From Acidobacteriota bacterium (GTDB taxonomy: Bacteria; Acidobacteriota; Vicinamibacteria; Vicinamibacterales; 2-12-FULL-66-21): a stretch of 12,719 nucleotides of DNA. Shown piece by piece: positions 5,984 to 12,244 of the stretch. The translations under genes were made by a program, and so were the position numbers. Numbering within the stretch: the first letter of the stretch is position 1; each line of letters starts with the position of its first letter. A model generated the notes under the pieces. The model was not told the origin of the DNA. It searched no databases and saw only the letters and a list, made by a program, of their open reading frames with translations. The stretch lies in the NCBI GenBank assembly GCA_020200195.1, contig JAIVJE010000375.1, positions 1-12,719 of the forward strand, written 5' to 3'.

Positions 5984-7811
5984 TGGCACTGGCCGGAGGA
6001 CACGGGCCGCCCTCGCGGATCTGACGAACTTTGTCCTGAAATGCCCTGACCCACGCGCCCGCACCGCGCGCTTCGGCGCTCAGGCTGTCGTGCTGGATGA
6101 CCCGCGAGTGCGTGAACAGGTCCGTGAGCTGCTGGTCTGACAGATGTTCGAGCATCCCGAGTAGCATCCGCCGTCCTTCTTCGGAGATCTGACGGTCGGT
6201 AAACGTGGCGCCAGCAAACGGCATGGCCTTCATGCTGACGCGGCAGGCGCGCGCGTCCGCCCATATCGGCGTGTCGCGCCAGTTGTGCAGGTCGAGCTTC
6301 TTGGGTCCGAAGGTCGCGCCGACGTCCTGCACGACCGCCACCGGCGCGGTACAGGATCCGTCGGCCACCTGGGCCCCTGGTGGGCAAATGAGCCGCTGAT
6401 TCTCAGGCTTGTTATCCCAATGCGCAAGAAGGACGGCGAGCAGTCGGAGCGCGTCGACCTCGGCGCGAGAGGACCCGCCCTTCGCCGGATCGATCCGATC
6501 GAGCTCGTACCATCCCCAGCCTTGATTGGGTATCGCTTCGATCCTGATTCCCTCCATCCTCCGCTCGACGACAGCAGGATCGAAGTCCGTCGCTTTGTCG
6601 TAATTGATGCCGCCGGCCAAGCATGCCGAGCGGATACGGATGCGTTCCAGGCAGCGAAGCGCCTGGAACGGGAATGGCGGACATCCGAAGCAGCGGACCT
6701 TGCGGACGACATACATGCGGTCCGCCGCGAAACCGAGCGCGGCCAGCAGACGCGTCGTGGCGACCTCGGCGTACAGCTCCGGGTTGGCTCCGCCGTATTT
6801 GACCTTCAGGATTTCTCCACCGGGAGTCTGGCAGTAGAACTTCGACGTCGTTCCCCCGACCGGGTCGAGCACGAACCTGCACGACACGTCGTCGGCATGG
6901 CTGAATCCCCCGGGTCCGGGCGGGTTGTTCGCAAGGTCGGCCTGGCTGACCGGCACCAGCGGCTGTTGCCACACGCGCGCGGCCTCCAGCGCGCGATTCC
7001 GTCGTTCGGCCTCGCGCTGGTTCTCGGCAGATCCAGGGGTCATCTTCGTGCCGACGGATGCTTTGGCTTCCCCCACCGTGCCTGGGCCAACATCCTCCTG
7101 GCGTCCCCCGCAGGCACCGCTCGCCGCGACGAGCAGCAAGACCAGGGCGATCTCCGTCGTCACCGGCCCGCGCAGCGCAGGACGAGCGGGGGAACTCGTC
7201 TCGTCCGGGTCCGCAGAAGGCAACAGCACGAGACCCATCATATAGAGCAGCAGGGTCAGGAAAGCCACGTATCCCGTGGCCGGTGCATTCGGCGTGTAAT
7301 CGAGCGTGCCGAGCGTAACGCCCTGCATCAGCGCCGTCAGCACGCGCTTCAGCGCGCCGCTGCCGGGAGCGTACAACGTCTCGAGGACCACGAATCGCAG
7401 CACGAACGCCGAACCGAGCAGCACGAGCACGCTGCGGAGGAACCCGACACGCCCGGTCCCAGCGGCGCCGAGCGTCAGCACCTGGACCAGAAAGAACGTA
7501 CTGAACAGGACGTGGAGCAACCCCATGTCCGGTGTCACCAGATTGAAGACCTGCGCGGTCGCTGCGAACAGCGCGAACAAAACCACCAGTCCGGACAGGT
7601 TCTCGAGCGCGGTTCGGTCCGAGTGCATCAGGCGCACCAGGGCCAGCGCGCGGCTCCTGACCAGCGCGCCGATCAGCAGCATCGCGAGCACCAGCGCGAC
7701 GAGTTCGGGGGGCTGCAGCCGCACGCCCCCGGCACCCATCCGCAGGCCACCCAGCAGCGCAACCGTCAGGAAAATGGCGGGCAGCCCGAACGCTTCGCGG
7801 AGCACCGTCAT
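5964..7811 (-). CDS. Polytopic membrane protein with C-terminal kinase-like domain (unrecognised family)
   Basis: This protein has 615 residues. Residues 10-200 hold about six or seven hydrophobic segments. A further hydrophobic stretch (EIALVLLLVAASGACGG, 220-236) ends in a cysteine resembling a lipobox. Residues 300-600 form a separate domain with ten cysteines (C311, C327, C374, C377, C387, C397, C476, C487, C523, C604), suggesting disulfides outside the cytoplasm. Its order of motifs recalls HipA, Fam20 and PI3/4-kinase-like folds: GGEILKVKYGG with K336/K338 as nucleotide-binding lysine, ELYAEVATTRLLAALGF with E346 or E349 as helix-C glutamate, LLAHWDNKPENQRL (H464, D466, N471) as catalytic loop, and VVQDVGATFG (D496) as metal-binding loop. 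The kinase assignment is inference. The start ATG overlaps the upstream stop as ATGA, indicating coupled translation. A separate lipoprotein starting at the GTG of residue 217 is possible but lacks a ribosome site. Confidence 0.8.
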   Translation of the reverse strand: MTVLREAFGLPAIFLTVALLGGLRMGAGGVRLQPPELVALVLAMLLIGALVRSRALALVRLMHSDRTALENLSGLVVLFALFAATAQVFNLVTPDMGLLHVLFSTFFLVQVLTLGAAGTGRVGFLRSVLVLLGSAFVLRFVVLETLYAPGSGALKRVLTALMQGVTLGTLDYTPNAPATGYVAFLTLLLYMMGLVLLPSADPDETSSPARPALRGPVTTEIALVLLLVAASGACGGRQEDVGPGTVGEAKASVGTKMTPGSAENQREAERRNRALEAARVWQQPLVPVSQADLANNPPGPGGFSHADDVSCRFVLDPVGGTTSKFYCQTPGGEILKVKYGGANPELYAEVATTRLLAALGFAADRMYVVRKVRCFGCPPFPFQALRCLERIRIRSACLAGGINYDKATDFDPAVVERRMEGIRIEAIPNQGWGWYELDRIDPAKGGSSRAEVDALRLLAVLLAHWDNKPENQRLICPPGAQVADGSCTAPVAVVQDVGATFGPKKLDLHNWRDTPIWADARACRVSMKAMPFAGATFTDRQISEEGRRMLLGMLEHLSDQQLTDLFTHSRVIQHDSLSAEARGAGAWVRAFQDKVRQIREGGPCPPASAITTPDG

Positions 7812-8296
7812 TTGCGAGGCCGCACTATCTTCAGCGGGTTGAAGTCGGACACGTCCCGGGTGACGCCGCGCTCGAGTTCCGCCTTCAGCTCGTCCGCACT
7901 TCGCATCCCCAACGTTGCGTCGTCGACAACCAACCGATTTCCGGGCGCGAGCGCAATCGCCCTGTCGACCGCAACAATGCCTTTTCCAAAGAGGACGTTG
8001 TCGTTGTAAAGGCGCCCCCACCCCTGGCGATAGTAGGCGTAGGCGATGTAGAACTGCGTCCGCGGGTCGCGCTGGGCGGGATCGGCGCGCTCGAAGGCTG
8101 CGCGCGCCTCGACGAATTGATCGCGCTTGAAGAACGCGAGCCCATCCGCGAAAGCCTGCTCGTCGATTCGGTACGCGCCGATCCCCGACGCCAGCCCACC
8201 GGTGACCTGGCCGACCGACTGGGGCTGCGTGGCATACAACCAGACAATCAGCGCAGCATAGCCAACCGAGAGGGCGAGGCCGGCAGCGCGTAACAC
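7808..8296 (-). CDS. Membrane-anchored TPR-like small protein
   Basis: This 162-residue protein has one N-terminal membrane segment (AAGLALSVGYAALIVWLYA, about residues 4-22). Residues 45-120 look like two or three tetratricopeptide-type helical pairs: FADGLAFFKRDQFVEARAAFERADP, then TQFYIAYAYYRQGWG, then KGIVAVDRAIALAPGN with the typical A-x-x-LAP ending. The C-terminus is basic (KIVRPRK). It probably scaffolds a complex on the outer face of the inner membrane. The GTG at 8294-8296 is chosen because it begins just before the membrane segment; AAGG lies rather far upstream (about 12 bases), so the exact start is uncertain. The stop overlaps the next start (ATGA), so this gene and the kinase-like membrane protein form an operon and probably work together. 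It is divergent from padR. Confidence 0.75.
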   Translation of the reverse strand: MLRAAGLALSVGYAALIVWLYATQPQSVGQVTGGLASGIGAYRIDEQAFADGLAFFKRDQFVEARAAFERADPAQRDPRTQFYIAYAYYRQGWGRLYNDNVLFGKGIVAVDRAIALAPGNRLVVDDATLGMRSADELKAELERGVTRDVSDFNPLKIVRPRK

Positions 8297-8360
8297 AGGC
8301 CGATGATACCTTCGCCGCGCTTTTCGGTTGCGCTCTGCGCTGCGTGCCTGTAGAACTCTG

Positions 8361-8388
8361 CATATATAGATTTCAATTCGACGGAGGG
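8361..8388 (+). promoter_or_regulatory. AT-rich island and strong ribosome site before padR
   Basis: CATATATAGATTTCAATT (8361-8378) is a sharp AT-rich patch in very GC-rich surroundings. It contains TATATA (8363-8368), a possible -10 box, and an imperfect palindrome TCTGCATATATAGA. PadR proteins commonly bind AT-rich dyads at their own promoters, so this is a candidate autoregulatory operator. GGAGGG (8383-8388) is a near-ideal Shine-Dalgarno placed just before the ATG at 8393. No good -35 is visible. Confidence 0.45.
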
Positions 8389-8392
8389 CCGC

Positions 8393-8722
8393 ATGTCGCC
8401 GCGCCTGAACCTGACCTATCCGACTGCTCTCGTGCTCCAGGCGCTTGCCCGGGGGTTCCATCACGGCTTCGACATCATGGACGCGACCGGTCTGCCGAGC
8501 GGCACGGTGTATCCGATCCTGCGACGGCTCGACCGCGAAGGTCTGTTGGAGTCGCAATGGGAAAAGCCGTCGCTGGCGCAGCGTGAACAGCGCCCGCCAC
8601 GCCGCTACTACGAGATCACCGAGGCGGGAGAGGGAATGCTCGCCGAGGCGGTCGCGCGGTACCGCGCGCTGGATCTCGCCGTCGCGCGCCCCGCGCGCCG
8701 GCCGAAGCCCTCCAGCGCGTAG
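8393..8722 (+). CDS. PadR-family transcriptional regulator
   Basis: This 109-residue protein matches the winged-helix PadR pattern: a first helix TYPTALVLQALARGFHHGFDIM, then GLPSGTVYPILRRLDREGLL as the recognition helix region, then a wing with PPRRYYEITEAGEGML. PadR proteins usually repress transport genes and release DNA on ligand binding. The family motif S-G-T-V-Y-P-I-L-x-R-L is complete, and the length is typical of the short subfamily with a reduced C-terminal helix. The start has GGAGGG five bases upstream. The gene ends 21 bases before the ADOP permease start, and this PadR plus permease pairing is standard in Acidobacteriota, so it is inferred to control the permease. It is divergent from the TPR operon and may affect that promoter too. 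Confidence 0.93.
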   Translation: MSPRLNLTYPTALVLQALARGFHHGFDIMDATGLPSGTVYPILRRLDREGLLESQWEKPSLAQREQRPPRRYYEITEAGEGMLAEAVARYRALDLAVARPARRPKPSSA

Positions 8723-8743
8723 CGTCAGCCTGGAGCCCGTGCC

Positions 8744-9454
8744 GTGCAACGAGACCCGATAACGCTGCGATGCTGCCACGCGCTGGTGCGGCTGTGCAGC
8801 ATCGTGGTTCCGGCGCACGCTCGCGACGAGTGGCGTCGCGAGTGGTACGCGGAGCTCCACCATCGGAGCGGCACGCCTGATCCCAAACACCGACCCGAAT
8901 TGAGGACCCAGATGGATTTACTTCGTCGCGTATTCGGTGCGCTGCCCGACGCTGCATGGCTCCGCCGGCAGTTCACCGCGGATGCCGAGATCGCGCAGGA
9001 CGTACGCCACGGCGTCCGGATGCTGCGCAAGTCCCCCGGCTTCGTGATTCCCGCCGTCTTCATCCTGGCACTCGGGCTTGGGGGCACCGTCTCGATCGCC
9101 ACGCTACTCGACACGCTCCTCTTCGAGCCGTTGCCGTACGCGGACTCCGATCGCATCGTCACGGTCTGGCAGCAGCCGATGGAGCGTCCGGAAGACCGGG
9201 AAGATGTCGCGCCGGCAAATTTCATCGATTGGCGCGAGCGCAGCCGCTCGTTCGAGTCAATGGCCGCCGTCATCCCGTACTCGCTCGACTACACCGGTGG
9301 GGGCGATCCCGAGGTGTTCTTCGGCGCGCAGGTGACGACCGGCTTCTTCGAAGCGATCGGGACGACCCCTGCGATCGGCCGCACATTCCTGCCAGAGGAA
9401 CACGTGAAAGGCGCCCGCCAGGTCGTCATCATCAGCCATGGCTTGTGGCAGCGC
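8744..9454 (+). pseudogene. ADOP-type ABC permease, N-terminal part (frame broken near 9450)
   Basis: This is the first part of an Acidobacterial duplicated orphan permease, a MacB/FtsX-like membrane protein. The GTG start has GGAG eight bases upstream. Residues 1-80 form the family's cytoplasmic N-terminal segment (LCSIVVPAHARDEWRREWYA resembles its usual RLYPxxFRxEY motif). Residues 85-100 hold DVRHGVRMLRKSPGF, and 101-124 the first membrane helix (AVFILALGLGGTVSIATLL). The first MacB-type extracytoplasmic domain starts with PLPYADSDRIVTVW and runs through VTTGFFEAIGTTPAIGRTF and QVVIISHGLWQR. At residue 237 (about 9452) the homology stops; the frame ends at 9499. Roughly the second half of this domain is missing, and the continuation lies in another frame. 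Confidence 0.82.
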
Positions 9455-10935
9455 CCGAGCGCATCACGGCAGCCGTCGTGCCGCTACGCGAGCACCTGAT
9501 GGGTGAGGTGCGGCTGCCGCTGTTCGTCATGCTCGGCGCTGTTCTGCTCGTGCTGGTCATGGGGTGTGCCAACGTCGCAAGCCTGTTGCTCGCACGGGGC
9601 ATGGAGCGGGAGCGGGAGTTCGCGATTCGCTCGGCGCTCGGCGCGGGCCGCGGCCGATTGGTACGTCAGATGATTGCCGAAAGTCTGATGCTCGCCGCAC
9701 TCGGCGCAGCGGCCGGCGTCGCGCTCGCGTATTGGGGTGTGAACGCCATCGTGGCGCTGGCGCCCGCAGGCGTGCTTCGTCTGCACGATGCCACGATCGA
9801 CGGCCGAATCCTGGCGTTTGCGGCTGCGTTGACGTCGGTTACGGCGCTGGCGTTTGGTCTGTTGCCGGCGCTTCAGTTTTCACGGCCGGAACAGGACGCG
9901 ATGCACGAGCGGCAGGGCGGCGCACCACGTCGTCGCGTCCGGCGGGGGCTGGTCGCCGCCGAAGTTGCGCTGGCGCTGGTGCTGCTGACGGGGGCGGGAC
10001 TCCTCATCCGCAGCTTCGAGCGGCTCCTCGCGGTCGATCCTGGTTTCTCGGCGAAAAACGTCGTGGCGCTGCAGGTCTTTGCCTGGGACCGCAATGGCCG
10101 CCCGGATCGCACACGCGTCTTCTTCCAGACGACCATCGATCGGCTGCGCACGTTGCCCGGCGTGCAGTCGGTCGGCGCAGTATCCGCCATGCCGTTCATC
10201 ACGGCGAACATCGACATCAAAAGCTCGATCGCGGTTGTCGGACGACCGCAGATCAGTGAACGGGAGCAGCGCGGCCAGTGGCAAGGCCAGCCGCACGAGG
10301 TGGAAATCGTAGGTGTCGTGGGTCAGATTCGGCATGAGGGGCTCGACAGCGCACCGCGGGCTGAAGTCTTCGTCCCGCTCGCCCAGGTCCCGTTTGCGTC
10401 GATGACGTACGTGATGCGCGCGCAGGGGGACCCGGCGGGCCTCATCCAGGCAGCGAAACGCGAAGTGTGGGCCGTGGATCCATTGCAGACCTTTTACGAC
10501 ACCGTCACCGTGGAGGGCCTGGTGGATGCATCGGTGGTGCGCCAGCGCTTCAGCACGACGCTGTTGTCGGCGTTTGCGCTCATCGCGCTGATCCTGTGCG
10601 CGACCGGCATCTACGGCGTGATCAGCTTTACGACCGCGCAGCGCACACGCGAGATCGGGGTGCGGATGGCGCTGGGGGCGAGCGCATCCGAGATCCGTGG
10701 CATGGTGCTGCGCGAGGGAGGCATTCTGATCGCGATTGGTGTCGTGCTCGGTCTGGCCGGCGCGTTCGCCAGCGCGCGGTTCATGCAGTCATTGCTCTTC
10801 GAGGTCAGCCCCGGCGATCCGCTGACGTTGGGCGCCGTGTCCCTGCTGCTCGGCGGCGTCGGGCTCGCGGCCTGCTACATGCCCGCACGCCGCGCCACGC
10901 GGGTCGATCCCCTCGTGGCGTTACGGGTGGAGTGA
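9455..10935 (+). pseudogene. ADOP-type ABC permease, C-terminal part with a second internal deletion
   Basis: This resumes the permease in a new frame with ERITAAVVPLREHLMGEVR, the end of the first extracytoplasmic domain. The first FtsX core follows: LFVMLGAVLLVLVMGCANVA, the conserved REFAIRSALGAGRGRLVRQM, and two more helices ending LAFGLLPALQFSR. The second unit starts with RGLVAAEVALALVLLTGAGL and the family segment DPGFSAKNVVALQV. Its extracytoplasmic domain runs straight from VVGRPQISEREQ into RGQWQGQPHEVEIVGVVGQI, so the usual YF-x-x-x-GI-x-x-x-x-GR-x-F block and following residues are absent, without frame change. The second FtsX core (ATGIYGVISF, TREIGVRMALGASASEI) and the hallmark end ARRATRVDPLVALRVE are intact. 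No ATP-binding subunit is nearby, as expected for orphan permeases. The combined product is well below my recollection of the family's 800 or more residues. Confidence 0.82.
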
Positions 10936-10937
10936 AT

Positions 10938-11098
10938 ACGTGCAACGTTCAGGGTGCGACGTTCAACGTGCGGTGCGACGCGCGGGGTTCGACGTGTGAG
11001 GTGCACGGTGCACCCGGCAGGTCGCACTTGGCACGTCGCACGTCGAACCGAACATTGCAGGTTGAACACTGCACGTTGAACATTGCACGTTGAACGTG
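10938..11098. repeat. Inverted array of ACGTTGAAC/GTTCAACGT short repeats
   Basis: The gap between the convergent permease and PQQ fragment is almost all repeat. The left half carries GTTCAACGT-type and GTGCGACG units; the right half carries their complements. Perfect pairs include ACGTTCAACGTGC (10959-10971) with 11085-11097, GTGCGACG (10973-10980) with 11034-11041, and GGTTCGACGTG (10986-10996) with 11039-11049. The right half also repeats GCACGTTGAACATT in tandem. The pairs at 10959-10971 and 10986-10996 nest, so a long imperfect hairpin is possible. Such a structure could end transcription from both sides although it lacks T tracts. Confidence 0.8.
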
Positions 11099-11103
11099 TC
11101 CAC

Positions 11104-11403
11104 CTACCGAAGCTCCACCGCCATAATCTGCTTCCGGTCCCGCAGGTAGAGCGTCGAGCCGCTCAGAGTGGGGGCGGTCCAGGATTGGCCCTCGAGCACG
11201 GCGGCTTTCGCGTGAACGAGCAGCCCGGTCTCGCCAGGTGTCGCGATCGCCAGGTTATCGTCCTCGTCCAGGATGATCAGTTTGCCGTCCGCCCCGACGA
11301 GCGTGGCGCGCCCCACGCCGCGATCGCGCCAGAGCATGTCGCCGGTATTCACGTCCACGGCAGCCAGCGGCGCCGAGCCGAAGTCACCGTTCGACGCGTA
11401 AAT
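11104..11403 (-). pseudogene. C-terminal remnant of a PQQ-binding-like beta-propeller protein
   Basis: The minus strand encodes IYASNGDFGSAPLAAVDVNT followed by GDMLWRDRGVGRATLVGADG, then KLIILDEDDNLAIATP and LYLRDRKQIMAVELR, ending at TAG (11104-11106). These are two or three blades of a PQQ/pyrrolo-quinoline-type propeller, with the A-x-D-x-x-T-G-x-x-x-W pattern. Upstream of 11404 the frame stays open, but the sequence becomes a short repeat (SNLSNLSR when read through), so the N-terminal blades and any signal peptide are missing. Full relatives have several hundred residues. A GTG at 11356-11358 could start translation but would give a blade fragment of 84 residues. I treat it as a truncated pseudogene. 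Confidence 0.8.
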
Positions 11404-11447
11404 CCGCGAGAGGTTCGAGAGGTTCGACGGAGGGTCGAAAGGAGAGC
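11404..11447. repeat. Short GAGAGGTTC repeats at the truncation point
   Basis: GAGAGGTTC occurs twice in tandem (about 11408-11425), followed by degenerate GACGGAGGGTCGAAAGGAGA copies. It lies exactly between the last recognisable PQQ codon and the stop of the upstream gene at 11448. The same GGTTCGA-type repeat is familiar, from memory, as intergenic filler in this kind of genome. Confidence 0.6.
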
Positions 11448-12209
11448 CTATCGAGCCTCGAGCGAAGTCTGACGTGCTGAGAGGCTGACGGGGCGGCCGT
11501 TGATCGATTCGTACTCGTAGCGGACTTCGAGTCGTGACAACCCGGCGAGTTTCACTTTGGCGATCGATTCGGTCGAGACTGGGACGCGGACACCGTCGAG
11601 GCGTTCGTATTGGCGGATTACGTTGACGAGGCTAGTCCAGAACGAGGGGTTTTTCGCGAGCCGTCCTTCGACGCGCAGCAGCTCGCGGCCATCCTGGCTG
11701 AGGACCATCCGTCCGTCTACCAGCAAGACGTCCTTGCGCTTCGGCTTGATCAGGACGTACCGCAGTCCGTCGCCTTTGTCTGCCGCCTCCTCGAACTCGT
11801 AGTTGGCGAGAGTGAGTCCGGCGAGGTCGGCATCTCCACGTGCGACCAGTTCCTGTTCGCGCTTGAGCAGCGGCTTCAGCACCCGGTCGCGGACTCCATC
11901 GGATCCGCGCTCGCTGACGATCTCATACCGGAAACCGCCGGCGTCGAGCTCGGTCCACGCCTCGAGCCACCCCTCCTGATTGAAACGCTCGCTGCGGGCG
12001 TGCATGCGGCGGTAGGCACGGTACTGGGTCACCGGATCCTCCTGCAGTGCCGGTAACCGATGTGCTGATGAGGTCGCGGCGCGTGACGTCGCAAGTGGCG
12101 AACCGTCGAGCCCAATGGCCAGGAAGAGGGTCGCCGCCACGGCCCACAGAGGCGTTCCGCGACCTACTTTCGGCCACCGACCCTCCGGTCGCCACGTTTG
12201 CTGCGGCAT
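11448..12209 (-). CDS. Exported hypothetical protein, possibly LolA-like beta-rich
   Basis: This 253-residue protein starts at an ATG with GGAG six bases upstream, 35 bases after the stop of the glycosyltransferase gene, so the two are probably co-transcribed. A basic N-terminus is followed by a hydrophobic segment (LWAVAATLFLAIGLDG, about residues 21-36), indicating export or a membrane anchor. The mature part has YRAYRRMHARSERFNQEGWL and then alternating hydrophobic strands (GGFRYEIVSE, DGLRYVLIKPKRKDVLLVDG, GRELLRVEGRLAKNP, VRVPVSTESIAKVKLAGLSR, LEVRYEYESINGRPV). The strand pattern and the late S-T-E-S-x-A-K-V-K motif recall LolA/outer-membrane lipoprotein-sorting-like folds, but the resemblance is structural impression only. 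The open frame extends to 12560, yet that part overlaps the membrane protein and is not credible. No catalytic motif is seen. Confidence 0.8.
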   Translation of the reverse strand: MPQQTWRPEGRWPKVGRGTPLWAVAATLFLAIGLDGSPLATSRAATSSAHRLPALQEDPVTQYRAYRRMHARSERFNQEGWLEAWTELDAGGFRYEIVSERGSDGVRDRVLKPLLKREQELVARGDADLAGLTLANYEFEEAADKGDGLRYVLIKPKRKDVLLVDGRMVLSQDGRELLRVEGRLAKNPSFWTSLVNVIRQYERLDGVRVPVSTESIAKVKLAGLSRLEVRYEYESINGRPVSLSARQTSLEAR

Positions 12210-12244
12210 TGCACGCTCCGCAGGGCGGGACGCAAGAAGCGTGC

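Noticed and set aside
6285..8009. A 574-codon open frame on the plus strand
   Set aside because: It lies antisense to the membrane kinase-like gene, is rich in Arg, Gln and His with no domain pattern, and arises from GC-rich third-position bias.
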